From positions 76,001,719 to 76,065,718 of the forward strand of contig CM074179.1 of assembly GCA_037179385.1 (NCBI GenBank): DNA of 64,000 nt, read 5' to 3'. Shown here one piece after another: positions 34,342 through 46,699 of the stretch. Source of the DNA: Holothuria scabra (Eukaryota; Echinodermata; Holothuroidea; Aspidochirotida; Holothuriidae). Numbering within the stretch: position 1 is the first letter of the stretch; each line of letters opens with the position of its first letter. Below the pieces are notes generated by a model that saw only the letters and a program-made list of their open reading frames with translations, searched no databases and was not told the DNA's origin. Position numbers and translations under genes: made by a program.

Positions 34342-34472
34342 TACCATGGAGGAAAGAGTCACCGTCGGTTGCTTTCCACAGTTTCGGAGCGTTGGTTGGG
34401 GCTCCGAATGTGCTAGTATCCGAAATGATTTTCGTCGGAACGGTCATAGACCGTCTCCTCACCGTTATGGTA
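34342..34472 (+). ncRNA. Candidate structured RNA near the right TIR
   Basis: A GC-richer island of 131 bases in AT-rich DNA with several exact inverted pairs. TACCAT (34342-34347) pairs with ATGGTA (34467-34472) as a closing stem. GGAAAG (34351-34356) pairs with CTTTCC (34372-34377). TTCGGAGC (34383-34390) pairs with GCTCCGAA (34401-34408). ACGGTC (34440-34445) pairs with GACCGT (34449-34454). GAGGA/TCCTC and AACGGT/ACCGTT give alternative inner pairings. It is flanked by AAT/ATT repeats. No clear Pol III boxes. A 50-codon plus-strand frame (ATG 34346) and a 76-codon minus frame cover it, so a small protein is the alternative. Confidence 0.35.
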
Positions 34473-34539
34473 AAACGATAACTAAAGTAGTGTTGCACTG
34501 AAATGTCATTATTATTATTATTACTCATATTTTTTGAAT

Positions 34540-34576
34540 GTATTTATGTATGTATGTATGTATGTATGTATTTATG
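34540..34576 (+). repeat. (TATG)n microsatellite
   Basis: About eight TATG units with small interruptions, just inside the right TIR. Confidence 0.9.
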
Positions 34577-34587
34577 TGTATGTGTTC

Positions 34588-34593
34588 AATAAA
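34588..34593 (+). terminator. Possible polyadenylation signal (AATAAA)
   Basis: The first AATAAA downstream of the capsid-protease pair on the plus strand, just before the inner TIR. It could end the right-arm transcript; the distance of 700 bases makes this uncertain. Confidence 0.35.
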
Positions 34594-34599
34594 TGATTT

Positions 34600-35060
34600 G
34601 AAAACGTATATGTTCAATACGGAGCGGTACGTTTAATGTCTCACACGACGCTGAGATAGACCTCTAGCCGAGTCCGTATGTCTCATTCCTTTGTTCACAC
34701 CTCAGCATGTTTGGGAAAAGGGGGGGGGGCAGTGGTGGTGGCCGGTCGAACATTCATGACCCCCTTCTCTCATACATATTCATCATGACGTCATTCTAAG
34801 ACACTCCTCTCTTTCTTCTCTCGTGACTATTCATCATTTCATGACGTCATCCCCATTCCCGATTCTCATTGGTTCAAGACACTCCTCTCTTTCCTCTCTC
34901 ATCCATATTTACAATTTCATGACGTCATCCTCCATTCTCCATTCTCATTGGTCCAAGACTATTCTCACCTTACTTATCTCATGAATATTCATTATTTGAT
35001 GACGTCATCCAAATACTCGATTCTGATTGGTCGAGGACTAAAGTGGCCCCACTTACTACT
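34600..35060 (-). repeat. Polinton right TIR
   Basis: Read on the minus strand it starts AGTAGTAAGTGGGGCC exactly like the left end. It keeps the inner block (34600-34697) and the outer block (34770-35060). In place of the left-end gene there is only about 70 bases with a C/G run (34722-34730). It has four CRE modules against three at the left. Confidence 0.92.
34786..35007 (-). promoter_or_regulatory. Four tandem CCAAT-CRE modules in right TIR
   Basis: TGACGTCA at 34786-34793, 34842-34849, 34920-34927 and 35000-35007, spaced 56, 78 and 80 bases. Each of the outer three has an ATTGG (inverted CCAAT) 15-35 bases away. Read inward they mirror the left TIR with one extra module. No gene starts directly inside in this orientation, so the modules may be present only because both TIRs are copied together. 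Confidence 0.65.
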
Positions 35061-35066
35061 AACTTC
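35061..35066. repeat. Polinton target site duplication, right (AACTTC)
   Basis: Exact match to 20213-20218, directly after ...ACTTACTACT. Confidence 0.93.
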
Positions 35067-35937
35067 AAAATTGTAAATCTCAGTATTCCTTCATCCTGCT
35101 CTCATTTTTGTTACTATTTAAATTGGTAAAAAGAGAGATCTTTCTCAAGAACAATTATTGATGAGAGAAGATTACATAGTAAATCCTTTCCAACAATCAT
35201 CTGATCATAGGCGTATAGAATCATTTGGGTTTAAGAGGATTAGTGGCGGCACCAAGGGGGTACGCCGGGTGCAGGGGCAGGGGGAAAGCCCCTCCGTCAG
35301 CACCTTTGCCCTTTAGTTGGCCCCACTCTCAGCTCCTGAACTACACCCAGAGATATGCTAAAACGTCAGAGCTTCCGAGGCTGCGCCCACGGACCCAATC
35401 AAGGACCCTAAGGCGGGACTTAGAATCCCACCCGTTATAACTCGCCTTTGCACTCGATTTCGCGGTACGCACAAAAATTGCCCCCCTAACACATTCCTTT
35501 TTTGTCCATTTCTTTCCTCACTTTCAAAACCCTGGTGCAGGCACTAAAGCGGGCCACTACATTATTTTGTTGCTCAAATTCCTAAGCCTTTTCAGAAGAA
35601 TTTTTACCTTATTTTTGTACTGATTCTACGGTTTTGCCAAAAAATTTTGGTTTGCCAAAAAATGTGGGGACAGTCCCACTGCCCATTTTCATACGTGTGT
35701 ACCAACAATCCCTCGGAGTTGTTTATATTCAGATTTTAGGCCAACTTTGTGAAGAATGTTCCTATCATTTCAAGCTATGTGAAGTGGTCTTAATTTGTTC
35801 ACCCAATTCACTTCATAAATCATTTTGATTTAGCTTTGTACTTCTGTAAGCCTATTAGACATATTGAAAAGTAGGAGTTTGGAACTAGTTCAGTTTCAAT
35901 GAAATTTCATCAATTATTTTTCACTATGTTTATCAAG
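35067..35937. other. Flanking DNA, nothing recognised
   Basis: A GC-richer patch at 35240-35330 resembles ends of hAT-like MITEs (GTGGCGGCACCAAGGGGGT). No gene is seen. Confidence 0.45.
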
Positions 35938-36535
<598 letters not shown>

Positions 36536-36680
36536 TAACGATAACGATAACGATAATAATGTGGATTAATAGTGCGCACAAATCCACCTCAAAAGGTGCT
36601 CAAGGCGCGTTACAATGAAACCATAACATTACAAAAAAATACAAACATAAATAAACATACTCTTTACCAATGGCAATCAA
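36536..36680 (+). repeat. SINE/LINE-like 3' segment after the microsatellite
   Basis: After ATAACGATAACGATAACG comes GTGCGCACAAATCCACCTCA followed by GGTGCTCAAGGCGCGTTACA, a paired GC-rich motif then A-rich sequence. It resembles the conserved tail module of invertebrate SINEs or LINEs; family unknown. Confidence 0.4.
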
Positions 36681-39600
36681 TGAAAATAGATCACAGCGAT
36701 CACAAACCAGTATAACGAAAAAACTTCATTAAACATATGACTCTTTACAGCTGTTTAAAGTAAGGTGGGGTTTTCACCCAAGATCACTCTAAAGGGTTTC
36801 AAATCTAAACTTATCTTCAAAGTTTCACAAGAAAGTTAGATCTAAATTTGATCTAAATTGTGACTTTTGTCTGACACCCAATTGTAGAGATATTTTTGGC
36901 TGCTAAGCGTAGTCCTGTGACAAGTGGCGCCGCCAGACTTTTCGAAGTGGGAGAGGCACTGGGGGAAAGCTGTCCACCGGAGGGGCACATCGAAATGAGT
37001 GCTGGACGTCACTGAAGGCTTAGCAGCTTAGTGACGCGCAGCACTTTCAGGTGTAGGCGTTAAACCCCAGGGGCCCAATTCAGGGCCCCTAGTGGGGTCC
37101 AGGGAAAACACTCCTCCCAGGGGTGCAGCCCATGCGGAGGCTCGGGCATATTTTAAAAATGTAACCATTAGAATAAAACATTTGACAATCTCCAAAATTT
37201 AATTGCAGCGCGCTAAAACGGACCACAATAATTGAAATCAGAATTGACCAATTTGTTAGCCTTAGTCGCAAAAACGATTTCATGATGGGGAGGGGGGGGG
37301 GGTTTGAATAGGGACAGCGGCTCATGTTAACGTTTCCACTGAGTTCAAAAATAAACCCACTCTTGCTGCATAATAGTAATTGATGTTGAGACAACTGCCT
37401 TCCAGGTATACCACTGAAGTGAAACCTTCCATTGGAGCGACCAAGACACATCGAATTATATGACGGCTACTGATCAGGGGCTAGTGGGGAAAATGTGGAG
37501 AAGAAGTCCGCTTGAACGCAGTTCAGTGGACTTTGTGGTGCCTCAGAATTATAACTATGACCAATATATGGTTTGGCATTTTCTTTAGCAATAAATGGGA
37601 AAGGGTGGGTAGCACCTGCTGAGACCCTCCCAGGTGCACTAGCGAAGTGGCCAGAAAATTCTGGATTTGAGCATCTATGAAAATTTTGTGCAAGTCCTTT
37701 TATCTCTTAAGTTTATGTATCCCCACTTTATGATCCCTGATGTAGTGCTTGGCTGCACCTCGAACTTTCGAACATAACATCTTGATCGTGCATAATTTTT
37801 ACATACCCAAAATCTCGTTGGGACACACTGGAGTACAGACAACTCTTGGGGGAACGGGCCACCCTTCCCCACACTTAACGACGCCACTGCATATGACTGC
37901 AGTTCGAGACCTGAATATTAATGCCTATAAAATAACACAGAAGAGTCCCAGTCTCCCAACATCGGACCTTCTTACAAGGAAGACAATTATAGCGGGGAGG
38001 AAGGGGGCTGAAACTGTTCACCCAAGAATCTGTTTAAAGGATGAACCCCTTTCGTCTCCCGAAGTATGGTCAACGATACTAATATTTGCTACTATTTGGA
38101 GGTGTAAGTGGGGGTAGGGTGAGGTGTGTCTTCGACCGATTGATGGATCTATTGTAATCATTCTATTTCGCAAATGTTTCTCAAACTGTCAAAATTTTCG
38201 CAAATCTTTTGCAAACTATCAAAATTTTTGCTCGCTCCACGCGCTTCAAACCTTTCCTCAGTGTTGATCTTATTTTCATTATCTTCCGATAACAACTTTC
38301 GGAGAAGCATAGCAGCAAAAGTTGTAAGCTATTTACGAATTCCCAGGTAAAAGACTGGCTTTTAGAGTGGCTTGTTGGTTTGATGGATTGAAAGTGTCTC
38401 CACGCAGAGCCGAATGCAGGTTTTGTCATGCGAATCTTACTCAAAGAAAAATTTTATTGCGCTTTGCGCGTAATTTGTCACGGTTTGCACTCCATCTCTT
38501 GACCATTTTTAAGGTAATATCTATGAACTACAGCCCGTTCGCAGGATTTTGCGAAGGAGTTCGATCACGTGTGACTGACCTGTGTCCTGGGGGGGGGGGG
38601 TCGAAGGATAACCACTCCCCTTTGGAAAATTTTTCAGTAGGGCCAGAGCCAAAATTACCGTATTGTGGTGGGACGTAATTTGATAGCCTTTTTTAAATAG
38701 TGCCTGTTTACATGTAGCTTCTGTGAATAATTCATTGGTTCCATAGAAACTGGTCAGGTACGGACTATTACAAGGCACAATGAAAAGCAACATAATTGTC
38801 AAGGTGTAGCCTAACCATAGTAACACAAATTTAAGGACGTGGCGGGACGATTTCACGGTTTCACACGATCAGAAACATATGACCAGTATTTAATTATTAT
38901 TAAAAGTAGTGAGATATAACGTAAAATTTCAAGATTGAAATGAAGTCTGATTATTCTTCTTTTATTATGAAAACAATCGCATAAATCACATTTCGTTTGA
39001 AGGAGCTAAGCAAATTTTTCAAAAGTGTGTCACTGTGGTAGGACGGAACCTAGTGAAGCCTGTTCATTATTTATGGGTTCCAAAGACACCCCCTTAGCTT
39101 TTCATGAATCTTCCTCAGAACTTTACGTTACAGACAAAACTAATTAATGGAAACTTTCTGCTCCACAGCTTGACCTGTTTAATAGTTATGGTCCTCTTAA
39201 AAAGTATTACGCAACATCTTGCTCTTTCAGGTGAGAGCTGCCATTGCCATTTTGCATGATTTTGCAGGCCCATTACAATTCACAGGAATAAAAAAAAGCT
39301 GAAAATTTGTATGTCTAGTGAGTTATAGCCATATTAACAGTATGTGATGTAAAAACTGAAGTGAAAACCATAATTATGAAAATGCAGGTCTTCAAAAAGC
39401 AGTTTTACTTTCCGAAAGTGATTTTCTCAAACTTTGGGCCCATCTGGACCCTACACCAAGTGGTCCAAGGCTCTCATAATTTTGCTCAGCATTATCTGGT
39501 TACAGGACTATAAGCAGTGGGCAAGCATTACCAAAAACGTTCTTCAAAGACTGAGCTGATAGGGTCCGAAATTGGTCTCATGGGAAATGTGGGGAAAATG

Positions 39601-40874
39601 GGCCTCGAACAAGGAGATTGTTGACCCAATGAGCAATGACCAACAGGTTTTACTTTTTCAGTGTGGAAAGATATATATTTGCTCTTAATATTTTCAAGAA
39701 GCAAAGTAGGTTTTAAATCTCCTTCATGGTTAGCAGAGAGGAAGAAGGGGCATAGTATACATACAAGTCAGAAAGAAACTAGACAAAAACCATGGGGGAT
39801 CATATCTGAGGGCCCAAAGTTTGGAACTATACATGATGTACTTTCAACACTAAATTCAAGGTGGAGAAATATGCCATGTTTTTTACAAAAGCTTTCAAAA
39901 ACATGACTCTGGCAGTTAGAGTCAAGTTATGACCAAATCTGTCAGGGCATACTTCTTACTTTTTTACCTTTTTTCAGTGCATAAATTGTGTTTACTAAAG
40001 CACTTGGACACAGAAAAAGGAGGGAATTCAAAGTCTTTTATGTTGACATGTCCTTTTTTCCTAATCCCGTCCCACCAAATTCTGAATGTGCAATTTGCTG
40101 CAATTTCACTTATTCTTCAGATTTCAAACTTTGGGTTGTAGTCTAAATTACCATTGGTGAATTAAACCCAATCGACATCGTTCAAATTTTTAGGTTTGGA
40201 GATGACCATTTTTGGCTTCTGCCCAGTATTTGATTATGCCTAAGTGGAAAATGGCGGTACATTTGGCCGAAAGACTGTCTGTTTACTCGTTTACAGGGGT
40301 GGCGACAGGATTTGCCCTACGGGGGGGGGGGGGGCTGGGTTCCCCGACAGGGGGCTGACCCGGCTGAGCCCGAATTTTCGATGACCTTCTTTTTGCTTTT
40401 TTTGCACTTCAGTTCTTGGAGACCGACCCCCGTCGGCATACTTGTACTATCCCAGTTTTCAAGACTTTTTTTTCCCTTTTTTTTTGAAAAAAAAAATCGA
40501 GGTTCTTGCTCACCGACGACGCCCATTTTTGCCCCAACGGGATGGGGGGGGGGGGGGGGTTAGGCTGTAGGCTGTTAGGATTTCATAATATATAAAATTA
40601 GCCTAAACCGAGGCTCATTAGATGCAATATTCTGGCTTTTGAGACCACGAAACTCTTAAATCATTTCCACTATGATAACAGTTTTATTTTAATTTAACCT
40701 GAATGTTCTCTTTAAATAATTTTGAAAAAAGTTGTGGAAGCTATTTGGTATCTTCATAAACTTTTTTTATTGTCTGTGTTGACGATTATCAAAAGGGCTA
40801 TTTGTGCTACAATTATTGTTGCGCCCTTTGCAACATCTTTTATTGGCCGGGAGGGTGAATTTAATATCAGTCCG
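36681..40874. other. Repeat-rich host DNA with G/C homopolymers, no gene
   Basis: Long G runs occur near 37290, 38590, 40321 and 40546. AGTGGCGCCGCCAGAC at about 36927 and GACGCCACTG near 37880 look like opposing ends of a hAT-like element of about 1 kb, unproven. 38371-38535 is repeated at 41396-41560. The 120-codon frame 37089-37451 and others have no recognisable motif. Confidence 0.45.
38371..38535 (+). repeat. Dispersed repeat family C, copy 1
   Basis: Aligns with 41396-41560: GATTGAAAGTGTCTCCACGCAGAG / GAATTGAAAGTGTTTCGATGCAGA, then TGCAGGTT(T/C)TGTC, GTCACGGTTT-(A/C)-GCTCCATCTC and GACCATT(T/A)TTAAGGT. Confidence 0.7.
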
Positions 40875-41041
40875 CACTGTAAAAAATGGTACAAAATCCC
40901 TGTAAATTTACAGAACAAAAAATTAAGAGGAACATTAAGATTACAGAAACGTTTTGTTAATAAGTTTCCAGAACTTTTCTGTCATCCTTATTTATCTCTT
41001 TATTTTGTTGTTCTGCAAATCTACCGTAATTTTTTACAGTG
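40875..41041. mobile_element. 167-bp MITE with CACTGTAAAAAAT ends
   Basis: Starts CACTGTAAAAAATGG and ends CGTAATTTTTTACAGTG. An internal TGTAAATTTACAG lies near the left end, as in the larger element at 27119-28468. Flanks do not show a clean TA duplication. Confidence 0.75.
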
Positions 41042-43679
41042 TGTGTATTTTGTAAGCTTATAATCACGCTTGGTGTCGAAGCAACTTAGCACAGCGACAA
41101 CATTCATTTAGTGCGTATAAAGCATGAAGATATGTTTCGGCAAAACCTATCCCTATGTTACAGAAGATTACCCTTTTTCATTAGAATAGAGTGCAGCGGA
41201 TAGTACAGTTTACTGGTGGTTTTTGAGCATTTTGTTAGCTGGGCCATAAAACAACGCTATTAAATTATGTCTTTTGCCAATAATGGTGCAAGAGTAAAGT
41301 ATGTTAAAAACCTAAAAAGGGCGCCGTCAGACGATTTTGGTCCCCCCCCCCCCCCCCGACCATATGGCAGCTCCGCCACTGATTTTGATTGGCATATAGT
41401 TTTGTTAGGGAATTGAAAGTGTTTCGATGCAGAACCTTAATGCAGGTTCTGTCGAGGAAACCTCGTTTTACGGAAAAAGATTCTGCGCGCTCCGCGCGCA
41501 TCCGTCACGGTTTAAGCTCCATCTCATGACCATTATTAAGGTTATTATACAATGGAGCTATTCTGATCACGACACTTTTCACAGAGTAAACAGAGTAACA
41601 TCTTCAATATCTGTAGGGATCTCGCATCAATATGGGATCTTTTAATCTTATCTGTAACATGATGAGAAAGGTTGAAATTATGTATTTGCATTACACATTT
41701 TTCAAAAATTTTCACCAAGCTCTGTGTGCGCAGCCATTATCGGTATGGATGGTGGTTGTTAATACACTTACGAAGAAAACGCATTCGGAAACGTGCTTGT
41801 TAGTCCTTCACCCCTTTTGCTTTACCTATCAGGGAGGTCTACATCACCTCCCTGCACCTGTACTCTCCCGACCTCCCATTCTTCATTGCTGGAAGCTGTT
41901 TATCTGGATTTCCGTTCATAATTAGTAAAAAAAGACAGTTGTGAAGTATTCAGCGCCATACTCTATATTAGCATTTGGTTTTTAGGTAAACCTTATGTCA
42001 TTGCCCCATGTTATATAATTAATCCAGAGCTTCCATGGGGCCCAATACATGTGTCTACTAGCCTTAGATGCCCTTTTGTATAATACACGATGGAAGAAAG
42101 GAAATTTTTCGTAATAGTCCAAGAATGTTTTTGTGGAATCCACGCATGTGTTTTTGCGTGAAAACTTTTCCCGAATAGAAGGAAGTAAAGTAGCCAAAAG
42201 GGGGCTTCAGAAGGTATGTTGACAACGGATCCTTCTCTTAGGCAACATACTCTCCTCTTTCACCCAACCAAAAATTAGAATTCTCTATACTATGGACAGG
42301 TTTTAGCCATATGATCATATTCAAAAATGTCCTAAAGATAACACCATTTTGCATCTGAGCAACCTTAAATTAACAAAACAAATTTCACCCCTACTCTCAA
42401 ACCCCTCTCCCAGGTCAGCACCTTTATGTAGTGACAAAAGTAGGAACCCCTCTGTTGTATTCAAACGCAGGGGCGCATAAAAAAGTTGCAATTTACGCAA
42501 ACTTGGGAGTTAATCTGAGGTAGCATTAGGACATTATCTGTTGTGCCCTCCCCCCATTACAAAATCCTGGTGGTGCCACTGCCCGAGAATATCTTGCTCC
42601 CAAGAGAGAGAATAGACGCAAACTGGTTGTGCTACATTTATCTTTTAAGTGTGTCTATGCAACGGGAGAACTATTTTGGGGTACAGAATCAGTGGCGCAC
42701 CAAGTATAATTTGGACCTGGTTCTGATTCTAATTCCGTTCAGCGGGTGTGTCATTATGGGAAGGTTTCAAAGTGAATGTTGCTTGTTTATTTAAATACAG
42801 ATACTCATCATTCCAAACAGTTCCACTTCTCCACACTAAGTTACTTCTAGTCCCTCACACAGCTGTCTTTAGCCTCTCCTTGTGCAGAAACAAACGTAGT
42901 TTATTGCTTATGGCAATATCCTGGTGAGCACACAAGGCTCTAGTGAGTAATCAGAACACTCTTCTTACATGCTGTGTAATATGAGCTACTCTGCATCTTT
43001 TGAATTTGTAACTCTGATGTCAATCACAGAACAGTCACTAATTGAGACTTTTGCTTACCCCAAAGTAAAAATCATGGTCAAGGTGAGGAGTATCTGTCTT
43101 TAAGGTAGCTTAAATGCAAAATAGTGTCATTCTCGGCAAAACCTTGAACTGATAATGTGTGTACTGCAGACAATCTTAACATTTAGAAAAGCTGTTTTTG
43201 GATGGATGTAAGGAAAGGAATGTCGCCTAACGAAAGAGTTTGTTTCAGTTTCATGAGCTCAGATTGAAATGTCACGTCAAGTCATCACCCCCCCCCCCCC
43301 CAAGAGATAATCAGAACTATGAAACACGCAAGATTTTACACAGGAAGTGTGCATGCGGTCATCGACTCGTAGCTTACGAGCGTGTGTACGTGTCTTTAGA
43401 GCCTCTCTCCCATGGGTACCACGGAGCCGTACGATTTTGGTGCCCGTACGATTTCAAAGATGTCACGGTGCCGTGCGATTTTTGCTACTGTCCAATCGTA
43501 CGAGGGTTGCCCTCGTATATTGATTACAAGAGTTTGGATCGCGCAAAATTTTTAATCGTATATAAAATATTTGAGAAAATTCTGATAGTTTCAGAACCAT
43601 TTGTGATAGAAAATAATTACAGCAGATATATCACTTGGTCGAAAACACACCTCACCCTACCCCTACAGAAATCTATAGC
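41042..43679. other. Host DNA with repeat C copy and C-runs, no gene
   Basis: 41396-41560 is repeat C copy 2. A C-run at about 41342-41357 is followed by CTCCGCCACTG, a hAT-like end. 42800-43080 is a very diverged relative of MITE family A. The longest frame (43240-43683, 147 codons) includes a C homopolymer and shows no conserved motif; I do not call it a gene. Confidence 0.45.
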
Positions 43680-43982
43680 TTAAAGGGCCAATCCTCTCAC
43701 CCCAAGCTACAATTTTGGTACGTGGGTGCCGAAATTCGCAATTGGCTTAGTTCTTTTACTGACAGCTAATTCAAACAATGCAGAATACCAAAGCTTATAT
43801 TACACAGCATGAACGGTACTGAGAGTGTTTTGATTATATAAATTGAGTTTCTATATTCAACTTGAAGCAATAAAATGAGATTGTATCTGGATGACGATAA
43901 ATTTCAGAAAATTGTGGGAGGGGCTTTAGTAAGAAGGTTAGGAGAATTGGTACTGTTTGGGGTGAGAGAACTGCGCCTATAA
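43680..43982. mobile_element. MITE family A, copy 3
   Basis: Begins TTAAAGGGCCAATCCTCTCA and ends TTTGGGGTGAGAGAACTGCG. Internally close to 26329-26636. Confidence 0.82.
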
Positions 43983-44261
43983 ACACCTTTTGTGATCATT
44001 TTAAAATTTAAACAATTTTTTTAGAAATAGATTGGGGCGTGCCCCCGGGGCGGCGCCATTCGGGAGAGACCAGGTACTAGGAGTGGCTGCCACAGGTGTA
44101 TTTATTTTTCTTCCCCTTTTCTGTTCCTACTCTTCTCTTCTCTTTCATTTTCCTCTTTCCCTCCTCGTTCTTTTTCCTTTTTCTTCCGTCCTCTTTCCGA
44201 TTTTTCAGGGGACAGGCTGCCCCTACCCCACTGGCTATGCCACTGGATAACAAAATCTGGT

Positions 44262-44911
44262 ACGTCAACATCTTAATATCTCACAGTGAAGATAATATTT
44301 CAATATTTTTCGCTAAAATATTGAGATAAAAAGATGTCGGATGTCAATATCTTAATATCTTGTAGTGAAGATAGTAAGATATTGAGATCCTGTATGTCAA
44401 TATCCTAATATCTCTCAGTGAAGATATTAAGATATTGAGATCCTGTGATGTAATATTTCAATATTTTACACGAAAATATTGAGATGAAACCATTCCGGAT
44501 AAAAATTTATCTTAATATCTTTCAGTGAAGATATTAAGATATTGAAATCCTGTATGTCAATATCTTAATATCTCTCACTGAAGATATTAAGATATTGAGA
44601 TACGGTATGCCAATTTCTTAATATCTTTCAGTGAAGATATAAAGATATTGGGATCCTGTAATGTAATATTTCAATATTTTACACTAAAATAGTGAGATGA
44701 AAAGATCTCGGATGTCGATATATTAATACCATTCAGTGAAGATATTAAAATATTGAGATCCTGTAAAGTAATTTTTCAATATTTTACGCTAAAATGTTGA
44801 GATGAAAAGATCTCGGATGTCAATATCTAAATATTTTACTGACAAAAAGTCGAAAAAGTGACATAATATTTCAACATCTGCATGACACCTTAAAAGGCTC
44901 CGTACGTTTCA
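44262..44911 (-). repeat. AT-rich palindromic minisatellite, copy 2 (inverted)
   Basis: About six units built from TTAATATCT(T/C)(T/A)CAGTGAAGATATTAAGATATTGAGATCC and TGTAATATTTCAATATTTTACACTAAAATATTGAGATGAAAAGATCTCGGATGTC. The right edge CATGACACCTTAAAAGGCTCCG is the inverse of the left edge of 19664-20150. Confidence 0.87.
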
Positions 44912-45009
44912 GTCAGACATTCAATGAATTTATCTGGGTTAAGAAATTGTCAGTTGTCACTCACTGAGTGCACATGATAAGCTATCTATCAGGCTCTACG
45001 AATTAAATC

Positions 45010-45960
45010 AGTGCCTCGGCACCAGTCTGAAGCAGGCACAGGATTCAGCCTCACATTCAGCCCCACATTCTGAAGCTAGCACAGGATTCGGCCCCACATT
45101 CGCCCAGCACAAGATTCGCCATACATTCGCCCAGCACAGGATTCAGCCTTACATTCGCCCAACACATGGTTTGACTTCACACTATTCGCCGAACCCAAAT
45201 CCTGTGCTAGGCGAACCCTGTACTAGGCGAACCCTGTGCTGGGAGAATCCTGTGCTGGGCGAATCCTGTGCTGGGCGAATCTATGGCACGCCAAAAGGCC
45301 CACCAAATATGATGATGTTCTAAAAATACACGTTCATGTACCAAAAAAAATACGATGATGTACTAACTTCATATGATCATGATGTAAATTTACACCATCA
45401 TGTACTAAAACCATAAGTTCATCATGTCAAATGTTACGTTGTACATGTAAAATCACACGTTGTACATCTAAAAACACACGTTGTACATGTAAAAACGTAA
45501 GATCATCATGTTATATTTGTCTCTTCCGCACGCCATACAGAGTGAGCCTTTCGGCGTACCAGAAGTCCGCCAAAAGGCTCACCGAATGTGATGTAGTAAA
45601 AGTACACGTTCATGTACTAACTGCTTACGATCATGTACTGATTTCATACGTTCATGTACTGTTTGCTTACGTTCATGTACTGATTTCATACGATCATGTA
45701 CTGATTTCTTACAATCATGTACTGACATTTAGTACATGATCGTATGAAATCAGTACATGTACTGAATGAATGAATGGCGAATCCTGTGCTGGGCGAATGT
45801 GGGGCCGAATCCTGTCCTGGGTATTACAAGCCGAATCCTGTGCTAGGCAAATGAATTGTAACAACGAATCCTGTGATGTGTGTAAATGTAATGCCGAATG
45901 CTGTGCTAGGCGAATGAAGGGCCGAATCCTGTGCTAGGTTCAGAATGTGAGGCTGAATAT
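45010..45960. repeat. Composite inverted satellite (CGAATCCTGTGCTGGG / CATGTACTGATTTC)
   Basis: The left arm (45010-45190) repeats CCAGCACAGGATTCGGCC on one strand. Sequence 45190-45290 and the right arm (45775-45955) repeat the inverse, GGCGAATCCTGTGCTAGG. The core (45310-45760) holds tandem CATGTACTGATTTCATACGAT units and CACGTTGTACATGTAAAA units, with the CCAAAAGGC(C/T)CACC(A/G)AAT block at 45291 and 45570. A 102-codon frame (45431-45739) is a product of the tandem repeats. Confidence 0.8.
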
Positions 45961-45974
45961 TTTTTACCACCTGC

Positions 45975-46272
45975 CAGGGCCGTCGGAAGCGGGGGGGGGG
46001 GGGGCTGGGGAGCTGCAGCCCCCCAAATATTTTGCCATATAGAGTTTTTTTTTTTTTTTTTTTTTTTGAAGTGAGCATTTTATTACAACGAAAGGTCAAA
46101 ATAAGGACTGCTTAGATACTATTAACAAGCCCAGGAAATTCATTTCCAGCTGTCTGAGGGGTTGGGATTTTTCAAAATTTTCTGTACGCTCCGCGCCAAC
46201 TGATGGTGGCGCTCCGCTTAGATAGTCAGCCCGAGTCAGCCCCCCAATCGAAAATACCTTCCGACGGCACTG
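45975..46272. mobile_element. hAT-like MITE, CAGGGCCGTCGGAAG ends
   Basis: Left CAGGGCCGTCGGAAG; right, read inverted, CAGTGCCGTCGGAAG. Flanks share CCTGC but not a full 8-bp duplication. Contains a 14-G run and a poly-T run, and no coding sequence. Confidence 0.75.
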
Positions 46273-46699
46273 CCTGCAAAACGGCCAACGCTGGACTCCC
46301 GGTTGCTTCAATTTGTCACTACGCAGTTACGTACGTGCACGCCTTACATAAGTAAGTAGATCAGTAGCCTGCGGAGCAGACTCTGTAGTAGCCAGTAGAT
46401 GGCGCTCTCTCAAAATCATAATACACCTCTCTAAACAGTATAATATTGTATATCGTAGGTATGCCATGTAATTAGTTGGAAACGTGGGCTGTTAAACAGT
46501 GAACCCGTTGAAAGACGTTGAAAGTAGATCAGCGGTCATACTAAATGTAGCCCGGATCACTTGGTTCGCCCGGGTCGCCCATTCTACAATGTGGACCAAT
46601 CCGATTAGCTGTTATTTTTAGTGACTGTAGGCAACCATTTGTTAGTGTGGTCCATCAGCCTTTAATCGTCTTTTGTGAAAATAAAGATACACTTCAGTG

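Larger units (their letters stand above)
20219..35060. mobile_element. Maverick/Polinton element (adintovirus-like), gutted interior
   Basis: Boundaries are set by AGTAGTAAGTGGGG at the left, its exact inverse at the right, and identical 6-bp flanking AACTTC. Polintons start AG, end CT and make 6-bp duplications, so all three agree. The 14.8-kb span is within family range. Gene content confirms it: major capsid protein fragment and adenain-type protease on the right arm, two accessory proteins on the left. Family-defining POLB, integrase, packaging ATPase and penton genes are not visible. Recognisable element DNA covers about 20219-23400 and 32670-35060; between them lie unrelated repeats, a two-exon gene fragment and the duplicated block. 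The outer TIRs differ by only about one base in their first 100, so the insertion or last TIR homogenisation is fairly recent. Confidence 0.93.

Noticed and set aside
34298..34528. 76-codon minus-strand frame near the right TIR
   Set aside because: Its ends are AAT/ATT repeats translated as poly-Asn and poly-Ile, and the middle is better explained as a structured segment; coding cannot be excluded.
43240..43683. 147-codon open frame
   Set aside because: Includes a 13-C homopolymer, shows no conserved motif and ends at a MITE boundary.
45431..45739. 102-codon open frame with regular repeats
   Set aside because: The repetitive peptide simply reflects the tandem CATGTACTGATTTC satellite.
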